NCBI GenBank assembly: GCA_013791955.1
Contig: VMSW01000007.1
Location: 992,001-1,056,000 of the forward strand
Reading direction: 5' to 3'
Length of the DNA: 64,000 nucleotides
DNA from: Propionicimonas sp.
GTDB lineage: Bacteria > Actinomycetota > Actinomycetes > Propionibacteriales > Propionibacteriaceae
The notes under the pieces were generated by a model. That model saw nothing but the letters and a program-made list of their open reading frames with translations, was not told the origin of the DNA and ran no database searches. A program made the position numbers and the translations under genes. Positions 51,322-59,797 of this stretch are shown here, piece after piece. Position 1 is the first letter of the stretch, and each line of letters opens with the position of its first letter.

Positions 51322-52110
51322 ACTAGCTTCGCCCGCGCGCAGCCGCATCGCCAGTCCGCGGGTGGCCAGGGAAAGGTCCAAGTCGGCGATCAAAAGACCG
51401 GCCAGCCCGTGGGGTTGCCAAGTCAGAACCGAGCCATCTGGGGCGATCACCGCCGAGGTGGTGGGCGAGTTCTCCCCAGCGCAGTTCACGGTGGCGTACC
51501 AGCATTCGTTCTCGGCTGCGCGGCACCTCGCTGCGGCCTCATGGAAGGTGTTGCCAGCTTCGGCATACCCGCCCGGACGCCAGCCACCGGCCTCGGCTTG
51601 GCTGTAGTGGGGGTGCAGCACGACTTGGGCACCTTTGCCCACTGCCGCTCGCACTGTCTCTGGGTAGCGGAAGCCTTCATGGCAGATCACCACCCCGAAA
51701 GTGTCTCCGGCTAGGTCGAACACCGACCTGCCGCTGCCCGGCTCGTAGAGCGCATCTTCACTCGGGTCGAGCTGAACCTTGTCCTGCCAACCCAGCACGC
51801 TCCCGTCCGGGCCGAACACGGCAACGCTGATCCGCAACCGGCCCGCCACGAAGCGCTCCGTACCCAACACCACCGTCACTCGATGTTCTCCGGCCGCGGC
51901 AGCAATCTGCTGGTGCGCGTTGGCCAACCAAGTCGGATCGGCCGGCGGCACTGGGGCCCCCAGGGCCCGATACCCCGGAACGAAGCACTCCGGGAAGCAG
52001 ACCAGCGCGGCCCCGGCCGCAGCAGCCTCTCCAATAGCCGCGATAGCCGCCGTCACCGACGCGTCCGGGCTGGCGGGAAAGGGCAGATTCGCCAAAGCGA
52101 TGCGGGTCAT
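51319..52110 (-). CDS. Carbon-nitrogen hydrolase (nitrilase superfamily)
   Basis: The 263-residue hydrolase has the Glu-Lys-Cys triad of the nitrilase fold: VCFPECFVPG (Glu), WQDKVQLDPSEDALY (Lys) and GVVICHEGFRYPE (Cys). The substrate is unknown; candidates are amides, N-carbamoyl compounds or damaged metabolites. It lies between priA and fmt, with its own TAGGCT box 6 bases upstream of ATG 52110. It is unrelated by sequence to the agmatine locus at 16 kb, but N-carbamoylputrescine hydrolysis is one possible function. No signal peptide is seen. Confidence 0.87.
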   Translation of the reverse strand: MTRIALANLPFPASPDASVTAAIAAIGEAAAAGAALVCFPECFVPGYRALGAPVPPADPTWLANAHQQIAAAAGEHRVTVVLGTERFVAGRLRISVAVFGPDGSVLGWQDKVQLDPSEDALYEPGSGRSVFDLAGDTFGVVICHEGFRYPETVRAAVGKGAQVVLHPHYSQAEAGGWRPGGYAEAGNTFHEAAARCRAAENECWYATVNCAGENSPTTSAVIAPDGSVLTWQPHGLAGLLIADLDLSLATRGLAMRLRAGEAS

Positions 52111-52116
52111 GGCGCC

Positions 52117-52122
52117 AGCCTA
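52117..52122 (-). promoter_or_regulatory. -10 box of leaderless nitrilase-like gene promoter
   Basis: TAGGCT on the minus strand ends 6 bases before ATG 52110, the same box and spacing as at lnt. Confidence 0.55.
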
Positions 52123-52139
52123 GAGGCGGCCGGCACCAG

Positions 52140-54071
52140 TCAGTCCATGACCTGGGTATCAACCCGCACCCGGATCGCGGCCTCCTTGCGGGCCGCCCGG
52201 ACGGCCGCGACCGCCTTCACTGCGGCCACCAACTGCCCGGCTTGGGCCAGGGCGCAGCGCAAGGTGAGTCGGTGCAGTTCTTCTTCGCCGCCGACCTCGA
52301 ACGGACCGAGCACGGTGACGCCCTCGGGCACTTCCAGGGCGGCAGCCACCGCAGTCAGCGCGTCCAGATTGCCTTCGATGGTGACCATCTTCACCGCTGG
52401 CGGGAAGCCAGCCTCGGTGCGCTGGGCCAACTCACCTTCGGCGTAGCCCACTGGGTCGAGACGCACGAGCGCCTGCACCTCGCGAAGGCCGGGTTGCCCG
52501 ACCACCAACACGGTGCCGCCAGCTACCGCCGGACGCACTTTGGCCACCACCGCTAGCCAGCGACGCAGCGATTCCTCCCCGGCCCGCAGATCGGCCCGGC
52601 CCAGCATCAGCTCGGCGTCCAATAGGACGGCCGCCGCGTAGCCGCCCGCCGCGTCTGGGGCCGCGCCCGGAGTGGCCAACACCAGCGCCGGCTTGTCGGG
52701 CACTTCCGGAAGCCGCCGCTCGGCACTGGACTGAATCACACTCACCCCTGGGAAGGCTTTGCCCAACTCCTCAGCGGTCCGAGAGACGCCAATCACCGGG
52801 CTACGCAGCCGCCGCCCGCCACACCCCGGGCAGCTCCACGCGGTCAGCGGCGGTCCACACCACCGACAGGTCGGGCCACTGCCGCCGTCGGTGAGCGGCT
52901 GCCCGCAACGTCCGCATTTGACCGGCTCGCGGCATTGCGCACACACCAGCAGTGGAAAATAGCCAGCCCGCGGCACCTGGACCAGCACCGGCCCGGAGAT
53001 AAGACCGGCACGGACGACCCCGAAAGCCTCCTTCGGCAGCCGGGTCACTTCGGCCAAGGGGTCGCGGGCGCTGGAACCGGCCGTCGGCCGCACCGCTGCA
53101 CAATCGAGGCGAGTCTGGGTGGGCGGCAACTCCAGGGCAGCTAGCCAGCCCCGGGTGACCAACTGCTGCACCTCTGCGGTGCGGTTGTGCGCGGCCAGCA
53201 GCAACGCGCAGCCCTCCCGATGGGCCCGCAGCGCGGCCACCTCGCGGGTGTGCCAATACGGCGCGTGCGGCTCGGCATAGGAATCGTTGCCGTCATCCCA
53301 CAACGCAATCAGACCGAGATCGGCCACTGGTGCGAACACTGCAGCCCTGGTGCCCACCACCAGCTTCACCTGCCCGCGGGCCGCGGCCAAGAAGCTTCGG
53401 TAGCGCGCTGACGGTCCGGCGTCCGCGCTGAGCACCGCATAACTGCCTGCACCGAACCTGGCCGCACAGGCCGCGTCCAGGCGCTCCAGGTGGACCGCAT
53501 CCGGCGCCAGCAGCAGAGCCCCTCGGCCCTGCGCCAGCGACACCGCGGCGGCCTCAGCGAAGCCTGCCGCCCAATCGCCGATAGTGCTCGGCGTCGGCGC
53601 CACCGTCCAGGCGGCCCGCAGCCGCCCGTCCGCGCCTAGGGCAGCCAGGAACCGGTCACCGCCGGGGTAGGCGCCCAGCACCGTGCCAGCGACCGGTTCG
53701 GTTCGCGGGGCGGGACGAGGTGAAGTGCTGGCCTTTTCGGTGGCGGCGTGGCGCGGCGGCACCGCCGCGCGAACAACGTCAGCGAAGCTCCCGGCGTAGT
53801 GATCGGCGACATCACGCACCAAGGCGGCCACCGCAATGGTCAAGACCGGCTCGGGTGAAACCACTTTGACCAGCTCAGCGAGCTCAGTGCGCTCGCCTGG
53901 CTCAGTGCGGGCCAGCACGAAACCGTCGCGTAGCCGACCAGCGAATCGCACCTTCACTCGCACCCCGGGTTGGGCCGATTCGGCCAGGGCAGCTGGCACG
54001 GCATAGTCGAAAGGTCGATCGAGGTTTGCCAACGGCACCTCCACCGCCACCTTTGCCACCGACCGCTCCAT
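52140..54071 (-). CDS. priA: Primosomal protein N' (PriA), degenerate helicase
   Basis: The 643-residue protein is the actinobacterial PriA-like primosome protein, which helps load the replicative helicase at stalled forks. It starts VAKVAVEVPLANLDRPFDYAVP and keeps the zinc-binding cysteine cluster (LLVCAQCREPVKCGRCGQPL and TCRWCGPPLTAWSCPGCGG). Helicase motifs are lost: no GxTGSGKT is visible, and the DEEH box position reads LWDDGNDSY. Such ATPase-dead PriA is usual in actinobacteria. ATG 54071 is set by a TAGCAT box 7 bases upstream. Confidence 0.93.
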   Translation of the reverse strand: MERSVAKVAVEVPLANLDRPFDYAVPAALAESAQPGVRVKVRFAGRLRDGFVLARTEPGERTELAELVKVVSPEPVLTIAVAALVRDVADHYAGSFADVVRAAVPPRHAATEKASTSPRPAPRTEPVAGTVLGAYPGGDRFLAALGADGRLRAAWTVAPTPSTIGDWAAGFAEAAAVSLAQGRGALLLAPDAVHLERLDAACAARFGAGSYAVLSADAGPSARYRSFLAAARGQVKLVVGTRAAVFAPVADLGLIALWDDGNDSYAEPHAPYWHTREVAALRAHREGCALLLAAHNRTAEVQQLVTRGWLAALELPPTQTRLDCAAVRPTAGSSARDPLAEVTRLPKEAFGVVRAGLISGPVLVQVPRAGYFPLLVCAQCREPVKCGRCGQPLTDGGSGPTCRWCGPPLTAWSCPGCGGRRLRSPVIGVSRTAEELGKAFPGVSVIQSSAERRLPEVPDKPALVLATPGAAPDAAGGYAAAVLLDAELMLGRADLRAGEESLRRWLAVVAKVRPAVAGGTVLVVGQPGLREVQALVRLDPVGYAEGELAQRTEAGFPPAVKMVTIEGNLDALTAVAAALEVPEGVTVLGPFEVGGEEELHRLTLRCALAQAGQLVAAVKAVAAVRAARKEAAIRVRVDTQVMD

Positions 54072-54078
54072 GGCCGGA

Positions 54079-54084
54079 ATGCTA
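54079..54084 (-). promoter_or_regulatory. -10 box of leaderless priA promoter
   Basis: TAGCAT on the minus strand ends 7 bases before ATG 54071. It is the same hexamer and spacing as at ubiA (24065). Confidence 0.6.
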
Positions 54085-54101
54085 TAAGGCGGCGCTGACG
54101 A

Positions 54102-55289
54102 TCAGCCCCTGACCGCCTTGGCCAGGGCCTCGGCCCGGTCGGTGCGCTCCCAGCTCATCACGTCCAGTTCCCGGCCGAAATGCCCGTAGTTCGTCACCTG
54201 GGAGTAGATCGGCCGAATCAGATCAAGGTCGCGGATGATCGCGGCTGGACGCAGATCGAAGGTGGCCAGCACCGCTTCGGTGATTTGGGCCACCGGCACC
54301 GTTTCGGTGCCAAAGCACTCGGTGTAGAAGCCAACCGGGTGGGCCCGACCGATGGCGTAGCCCACCTGCACCTCGCAGCGCTCGGCCAGCCCAGCCGCGA
54401 CCACGTTCTTTGCCACCCAGCGCATCGCGTAGGCAGCCGATCGGTCAACCTTGGACGGATCCTTGCCGGAGAAGGCGCCACCACCGTGGCGGGCCATGCC
54501 GCCATAGGTGTCGACAATGATCTTTCGACCGGTCACGCCAGCATCACCCATCGGCCCGCCGATGACGAACTTGCCGGTTGGGTTCACATAGGTCTTCAGC
54601 CCAGCCACCGATATCGGATAGCGGGCCAACACCGGATCGACCACCTTCGCCTGGATCTCGGCCGAAATGAGGCTGTGCGCGGCGTCTTCCACGTGCTGGG
54701 AGGACACCACGACCGTGTCTACCCGGACCGGAGTGGCCCCGTTGTACTCAATGGTCACTTGGGTCTTGCCGTCAGGCAGCAGGAAATCCAAGTCGCCGCT
54801 TTGGCGCACCTGCGCCAGGCGTTCGGCCAGCCGATGGGCGATGTCGATGGGCAGCGGCATCAGCGTCGCGGTATCGGTGCACGCATAGCCGAACATCAAG
54901 CCCTGATCGCCAGCTCCTTGTGCGTCCAAAAGGTCTCCGGAGCCCTCTTCGCGCTCCTCCTCGGCGTGATCCACCCCTTGGGCGATATCTGGGGACTGCT
55001 TGCCGATCGAGACCAACACGCCGCAGGAGTTGCCATCGAAACTCTTGGCTGAGGAGTCATAGCCAATCTCCAGAATCCGCTGCCGCGCCAACTGCGCCAC
55101 GTCGGCATAAGCCTCGGTGGTCACTTCACCGGCCACGACCACAGTCCCAGTGGTGACGAGGGTCTCCACCGCCACCCGAGAACCCGGATCTTGGAGCAGC
55201 AACTCATCGAGCACTACATCAGAGATCGCGTCGGCGACCTTGTCCGGGTGACCCTCGGTGACAGATTCAGAGGTGAATAGACGGCTCAC
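54102..55289 (-). CDS. metK: S-adenosylmethionine synthetase
   Basis: MetK makes S-adenosylmethionine from methionine and ATP. The 395-residue protein shows [20 protein letters not shown] at the start, [18 protein letters not shown], and the phosphate-binding [40 protein letters not shown] contains further active-site residues. The ATG overlaps the coaBC stop (ATGA-type), so it is in the gmk-rpoZ-coaBC-metK unit. No SAM riboswitch is possible in that overlap. Length is normal. Confidence 0.97.
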   Translation of the reverse strand: MSRLFTSESVTEGHPDKVADAISDVVLDELLLQDPGSRVAVETLVTTGTVVVAGEVTTEAYADVAQLARQRILEIGYDSSAKSFDGNSCGVLVSIGKQSPDIAQGVDHAEEEREEGSGDLLDAQGAGDQGLMFGYACTDTATLMPLPIDIAHRLAERLAQVRQSGDLDFLLPDGKTQVTIEYNGATPVRVDTVVVSSQHVEDAAHSLISAEIQAKVVDPVLARYPISVAGLKTYVNPTGKFVIGGPMGDAGVTGRKIIVDTYGGMARHGGGAFSGKDPSKVDRSAAYAMRWVAKNVVAAGLAERCEVQVGYAIGRAHPVGFYTECFGTETVPVAQITEAVLATFDLRPAAIIRDLDLIRPIYSQVTNYGHFGRELDVMSWERTDRAEALAKAVRG

Positions 55290-56512
55290 TCCGGCTTCCT
55301 TTCGCGGAACTTCAAGGCGGTGTCCAGAATTGCATGTGCCACTGACGTCTTGGCGCCGGTGGCCTGATTCTCCACGCCGTCGGCGGACACCATGATTACT
55401 TCGTTGTCAGCGGCGCCGAAGACGGCCCCGCCGCTGACGTTGTTCAACACCAGCAGTTGGCAGCCCTTGCTCGCCAATTTGGCCTTACCCAAGACCAGCA
55501 GTTCGCTCGCGTCAGCCGCGGTCTCGGCGGCAAATCCCACCAGCACCTGCCCAGCTGGACGCGCCGCGGCCAGGCCAGCCAGGACGTCGACGGTCTGCAC
55601 CAGTTCAACGGTCAAGCCGGCGGGGCCGCTCTTCTTGATCTTGGCCGCACTGATTTTGGCCGCAGTGAAGTCGGCCACGGCGGCAGCCATCACTACCAGG
55701 TCGGCCTCAGCGGCGGCCGCCGTCATCACCTGGGCGAGTTCGGCGGCGGTACCGACGGCGACGACGTCGACCCCGGCCGGTGCTGGCACGGCCAGGTTGG
55801 CCGCGACGAGCAACACCTGGGCGCCCCGACTGGCCGCGGCCCGCGCCAGCCCAACGCCCATCAGGCCGGATGATTCGTTGCCTAGATAGCGCACCGGGTC
55901 CAACGGCTCGCGGGTGCCGCCAGCACTGATGACCACCTTCAACCCGGCCAGATCCTGAGCAGCCAACTGCACGGCCCGGGCCGGATCGGCCAACAGCGCC
56001 AACGCCGTGGCCTCCAGATCAGCGGGCTCAGGCAGCCGTCCGGGCCCACTATCGGCGCCGGTGAGTCGCCCGGAGGCGGGAGCCAGCACCACCGTCCCGC
56101 GGGAGCGCAGCGTGGCCACGTTGGCCTGGGTCGCAGCGTGCTGCCACATCTCGGTGTGCATGGCTGGGGCCATGACCACCGGGCAGGTGGCGGTAAGCAG
56201 CACATTGGTCAACAGATCATCAGCGCGGCCAACCGCGGCCCGCGAAATCAGATCGGCCGTAGCCGGTGCGACTATCACCAGGTCGGCCTCGCGGCCGATT
56301 CGGACGTGGTTGACCTGATCGGCGTTGGCGAACACCTCGGTGACCACTGGACGCCCCGAAAGTGCAGCCCAGGTGGCTTCACCGACGAACTTCAACGCGT
56401 TGGCTGTCGGCACAACCTCCACCTCGTGCCCAGCTTCGGCAAATAGCCGCAACAGCGAGCACGCCTTGTAGGCGGCGATCCCGGCGGATACACCGAGCAC
56501 GATCCGGCTCAT
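55286..56512 (-). CDS. coaBC: Bifunctional phosphopantothenoylcysteine decarboxylase/synthase
   Basis: CoaBC carries out two steps of coenzyme A synthesis. The N-terminal flavoprotein CoaC domain has [17 protein letters not shown], and further on [15 protein letters not shown] with the catalytic-region Met. The C-terminal CoaB domain begins [20 protein letters not shown] and includes VMAAAVADF with KIKKSG (substrate Lys) further on. Length 408 is typical. It follows rpoZ by 11 bases and overlaps metK, a conserved actinobacterial order. Confidence 0.96.
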   Translation of the reverse strand: MSRIVLGVSAGIAAYKACSLLRLFAEAGHEVEVVPTANALKFVGEATWAALSGRPVVTEVFANADQVNHVRIGREADLVIVAPATADLISRAAVGRADDLLTNVLLTATCPVVMAPAMHTEMWQHAATQANVATLRSRGTVVLAPASGRLTGADSGPGRLPEPADLEATALALLADPARAVQLAAQDLAGLKVVISAGGTREPLDPVRYLGNESSGLMGVGLARAAASRGAQVLLVAANLAVPAPAGVDVVAVGTAAELAQVMTAAAAEADLVVMAAAVADFTAAKISAAKIKKSGPAGLTVELVQTVDVLAGLAAARPAGQVLVGFAAETAADASELLVLGKAKLASKGCQLLVLNNVSGGAVFGAADNEVIMVSADGVENQATGAKTSVAHAILDTALKFRERKPE

Positions 56513-56523
56513 GCCGACAGCGC

Positions 56524-56862
56524 TCAGCTCAGGTCGTCAGTGGTGAAGGGGTCCAAGGAGAAGTCAGGATCAGCAACGGCCTCGGCGCGGGCAGCAGCCT
56601 CAGCCTCAGGGTCGAACTGGGTGCATTCGAGCACGCCAGCGTTCACCTCGCGCAGTGCGATCGTGAGCGGCTTTTCCTGGATGCCGATGTCGACCAGCGG
56701 GCCGACATTCTCCAACAGGCCCTCGCCCAGCTGGGAGTAGTACGCGTTGATCTGGCGGGCTCGCTTGGCGGCGAAGAGCACCAGCCGGTACTTCGAATCC
56801 ACCTTCGTCAGCAGTTCGTCAATCGGCGGGTTGGTGATCCCCTCGGGAGTGTGAATGCTCAA
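56524..56862 (-). CDS. rpoZ: RNA polymerase omega subunit
   Basis: The 112-residue protein is the omega subunit, which aids assembly of the beta-prime subunit. [20 protein letters not shown] and [19 protein letters not shown] are the conserved core helices, and [15 protein letters not shown] follows. The C-terminal acidic tail ([18 protein letters not shown]) is common in actinobacteria. It lies 52 bases after gmk and 11 bases before coaBC, as in Streptomyces and Mycobacterium. Confidence 0.95.
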   Translation of the reverse strand: MSIHTPEGITNPPIDELLTKVDSKYRLVLFAAKRARQINAYYSQLGEGLLENVGPLVDIGIQEKPLTIALREVNAGVLECTQFDPEAEAAARAEAVADPDFSLDPFTTDDLS

Positions 56863-56914
56863 GTTCGGCTTCCTGATCAGATGGTGGGTCGGCCGCGCAA
56901 TAGGCCAGCGGCCG

Positions 56915-57466
56915 TCACAGACCTAACAACTCTACCAACTCGGCCACCGCTTGGCCTAAATCATCGTTGACCACGACGTGATCAAACTCCCCAGCCGCAG
57001 CCAGTTCCTCAGCTGCGGTGCGCAATCTGCGCTGCACCTGCTCCTCGGTTTCGGTGCCGCGGCCACGCAGCCGATCACCCAAAGTCAGATCGTCCGGCGG
57101 CGCCAAGAAGATGTAGCGGGCACCTGGCAGCCGAACCCGAACCTGGCGGGCGCCCTGTAGCTCGATCTCCAAAATCACCCGACGGCCAGCTGCGACCGCA
57201 GCCATCACTGCCGCCCGCGGGGTGCCGTAGCGGGCGCTGCCGTGAACCAAGGCCCACTCCAGCAGGCCGTCGGAGGCGATCAGCTCGTCGAACTCTGCTT
57301 CGCTGACGAAGAAGTAGTCGACCCCGTCCTCTTCACCAGGACGGGGCGGCCTCGTAGTTGCCGAAACCGAAATCCATACTTCGGGATGCTCGGACGCCAA
57401 CGCGTGAACGACCGTGCCCTTGCCGACCCCGGAGGGCCCAGAGATGACCGTTAAGTCACCTGTCAC
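56915..57466 (-). CDS. gmk: Guanylate kinase
   Basis: Gmk phosphorylates GMP to GDP. The 183-residue protein shows the Walker A loop [14 protein letters not shown] and the GMP-binding segment [57 protein letters not shown] and [10 protein letters not shown] follow. Its ATG overlaps the mihF stop by 4 bases, the standard actinobacterial mihF-gmk pair. Confidence 0.96.
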   Translation of the reverse strand: MTGDLTVISGPSGVGKGTVVHALASEHPEVWISVSATTRPPRPGEEDGVDYFFVSEAEFDELIASDGLLEWALVHGSARYGTPRAAVMAAVAAGRRVILEIELQGARQVRVRLPGARYIFLAPPDDLTLGDRLRGRGTETEEQVQRRLRTAAEELAAAGEFDHVVVNDDLGQAVAELVELLGL

Positions 57467-57774
57467 TGAAACTCAGCCTTGAGGCCGGCAACCTGATGCC
57501 GGCCCAGCCCACGAATACGGCGATTCGGGGCGATGTCGAGACGCTCCATGACCAATCCGGCGCGCTTCTCCCCCACGCGCGGCAGGGACTTCAGCAGGTC
57601 CACAACCTTCACGTGAGCGAGCACATCGTCACCGGAGGCGGCGTCCAGGGCAGCGGCGAGGCTGAACTGACCGGTGCGAACCTTGCCCTTCAGCTCGGCG
57701 CGCCGGCGCCGCGCTTCGGTAGCGGCCGCCCGGGCGGCTTCGAGCTGTTCAGTGGTGAGCTGCGGAATAGTCAC
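57463..57774 (-). CDS. mihF: Actinobacterial integration host factor (mIHF)
   Basis: The 103-residue nucleoid-associated protein bends DNA and is essential in Mycobacterium. IPQLTTEQLEAARAAATEARRRRAEL opens the protein. VKVVDLLKSLPRVGEKRA is followed by MERLDIAPNRRIRGLGRHQ, the helix-two-turn-helix DNA-binding part. The start is GTG 57774; a nearby ATG is out of frame. A TTGACA hexamer sits at 57794-57799, but no convincing -10 lies 17 bases on. It comes after pyrF in the operon direction with a 112-base gap, so it may have its own promoter. Confidence 0.95.
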   Translation of the reverse strand: MTIPQLTTEQLEAARAAATEARRRRAELKGKVRTGQFSLAAALDAASGDDVLAHVKVVDLLKSLPRVGEKRAGLVMERLDIAPNRRIRGLGRHQVAGLKAEFQ

Positions 57775-57886
57775 ATCAATGCCTTCGTCGCGCTGTCAAT
57801 GGGATCTTTTACGGGCATAACCTAGCGTTTCCGCCTGTCATGCGCCACGTCCATCAAAAGGAAAATCAAGTGTCGAACAGCTTGGC

Positions 57887-58702
57887 TCATCGACCGGCCT
57901 CACTCAAGAGCTGGGACACCTTCGCCCGCATCGCGTTCGCATCGGGTCCAGAACCAATCACTCCCCGCCCCACTACGGCCAGCACCTGATCGGTAGCATC
58001 GCCAAAAAGGCCGGGCAAATCACTCATCCGGCCGCCCTGGAACCCGATTCCAGGAACCAGGATGGACGCGTTGAACTCACTTAGGTCGCAGCCAAGGCTT
58101 TCGTGGGTTCCACCCACTACCAGTCCGATTGACCGAAGTCGAGAGGCGCGATTCGCTTCGGTCGCGGCATCGATGATCGACTGCACCACCGAACCATCCT
58201 GGGTCAATGCCAGTTGAACCGAGCCGCCCTCAGGATTCGAGGTGCGCGCGAGCACATAGACCCCCCGCTCGTAGCGTTGCGCGCGCTCAAAGGCTGGCGC
58301 CAGCGAACCGAAGCCCAAGTAGGGCGACAATGTCACCGCATCGCCGGCCAACGGCGAACCGTCGGCCAGGTAGGCGTCGGCATAGGCCTCCATGGTGGAG
58401 CCGATGTCACCCCGCTTGGCATCCACGATGCTTAGCGCGCCGCAGCCAGCGATATCGGTCAGCAGTCGCTCCAACACCGCGACGCCCGCAGAGCCGTAGG
58501 CCTCAAAAAAGGCCGACTGTGGTTTGAACGCGGCCACCTGATCGCCAAGAGCTGCCACCAGCTGGCGGCTGAACCGTTCAACGCCAGCGGCGGTCTCGGG
58601 CAAGTCCCAGGCCCGCAGCAGCCCAGGATGGGGGTCAATTCCGACGCAAAGTGGACCTCGCTCGGAGGTCACATCCTGGAGCCGTCGCCAGTATCCGCTC
58701 AT
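57887..58702 (-). CDS. pyrF: Orotidine 5'-phosphate decarboxylase (type 2)
   Basis: PyrF decarboxylates OMP to UMP. At 271 residues it belongs to the longer type 2 group typical of actinobacteria. LCVGIDPHPGLLRAWDL, FKPQSAFFEAYGSAG and the catalytic LSIVDAKRGDIGSTMEAYAD (Asp-x-Lys-x-x-Asp) are visible. VPGIGFQGGRMSDLPGLFG near the end binds the phosphate. The ATG overlaps the pyrD stop codon, making carA-carB-pyrD-pyrF one transcript. Confidence 0.96.
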   Translation of the reverse strand: MSGYWRRLQDVTSERGPLCVGIDPHPGLLRAWDLPETAAGVERFSRQLVAALGDQVAAFKPQSAFFEAYGSAGVAVLERLLTDIAGCGALSIVDAKRGDIGSTMEAYADAYLADGSPLAGDAVTLSPYLGFGSLAPAFERAQRYERGVYVLARTSNPEGGSVQLALTQDGSVVQSIIDAATEANRASRLRSIGLVVGGTHESLGCDLSEFNASILVPGIGFQGGRMSDLPGLFGDATDQVLAVVGRGVIGSGPDANAMRAKVSQLLSEAGR

Positions 58703-59796
58703 CGGTGCAGCCTATCCAGGTCGAGTCGATTGATTCCGGCCGCCAGGGCCGGCCCCCGGTACAGGAAACCGGTGTAGAGCTGCACCAGCGCAGCGCCAGC
58801 GTCGAACATAGCCATCGCCTGGTGCGGGGCGGTAATTCCCCCGACGCCGATGATGGGCAGGTCGGTGTTCTTGGCCAGATGAGCGACCACTTCTAGCGCC
58901 CGCCTGGCCAGCGGTGCCCCAGACAGTCCCCCAGCCTGATCAGCCAGCCCAGCCTCGGCCGGCGCCAGCCCGTTGCGGGCCAAGGTGGTGTTGGTGGCAA
59001 TGAGGCCGGCTGCGCCAGCGGCCGCGCTGACTTCGAGCACCTCATCCAACTGGTCGAAGCTCAGATCGGGGGCAACCTTGACGAAGATCGGCAGCGGATC
59101 GCTGCCCGGTGCCGCCAGTACCTGTGCCTCGGCCACCAGAGCAGCAACCAGCCCGGCCAGTGCGCCGCCGTCCTGCAGACTGCGTAGCCCTGGGGTGTTC
59201 GGGCTGGAGACATTGACTGCAAGGTAGTCGGCATGGAGGGCCAGGGCGCGCAACGAACTGAGGTAATCGTCGATTGCCTCGGCCACCGGCACTAGCTTGG
59301 TCTTGCCGATCGAGATGCCGACCGGCAAACCGGCGGCACCGTTGCCGCGATAGATGCCCCGGGCGGCCAAAGAGGCCGCCACCACGTCGGCCCCAGGATT
59401 GTTGAAGCCCATCCGGTTGATCAGCGCCCCAGATGCTGGCAAACGGAACACTCGAGGGCGGTCGTTGCCCGGCTGCCCCTGCGCCGTGATGGTGCCCAAC
59501 TCAGCGAAGCCGAAGCCCAAACTACGCCAGGCCAACACCGCCGAGGCATCCTTGTCCATGCCAGCGGCCAGGCCAACCCGCGATCCGAAGGCGATCCCGG
59601 CCACCCGGGTGGGACGTCCAACGGACGCGGCGAGCAGTCCCACCAGCGCCCGCACCCACCGACGGGATCCGGGGCCAGCGAGCAGCTCGATCATTCGCTC
59701 GTGGATGCTCTCCGGATCGCCACCATAGGCGGCGAAAAGAGCTGGCCGGATGAGCTGTTCATACCCGAGGCGAAGCACCGGAACCGGCAGGCTCAT
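58699..59796 (-). CDS. pyrD: Dihydroorotate dehydrogenase, quinone-dependent (class 2)
   Basis: PyrD oxidises dihydroorotate to orotate at the membrane, passing electrons to menaquinone. The 365-residue protein has the class 2 N-terminal helix pair (YEQLIRPALFAAYGGDPESIHE). RVFRLPASGALINRMGFNNPG is followed by VNVSSPNTPGLRSLQ, which has the catalytic Ser. VATNTTLARNG-type and IGVGGITAPHQAM segments bind FMN. The start is ATG 59796, one base after the carB stop; the open frame reaches 59898 inside carB. Confidence 0.95.
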   Translation of the reverse strand: MSLPVPVLRLGYEQLIRPALFAAYGGDPESIHERMIELLAGPGSRRWVRALVGLLAASVGRPTRVAGIAFGSRVGLAAGMDKDASAVLAWRSLGFGFAELGTITAQGQPGNDRPRVFRLPASGALINRMGFNNPGADVVAASLAARGIYRGNGAAGLPVGISIGKTKLVPVAEAIDDYLSSLRALALHADYLAVNVSSPNTPGLRSLQDGGALAGLVAALVAEAQVLAAPGSDPLPIFVKVAPDLSFDQLDEVLEVSAAAGAAGLIATNTTLARNGLAPAEAGLADQAGGLSGAPLARRALEVVAHLAKNTDLPIIGVGGITAPHQAMAMFDAGAALVQLYTGFLYRGPALAAGINRLDLDRLHR

Positions 59797-59797
59797 T

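Noticed and set aside
57771-57799. TTGACA as the -35 of mihF
   Set aside because: The hexamer is perfect but the sequence 17 bases downstream (ATGTGA) is not a -10, so no promoter is called.
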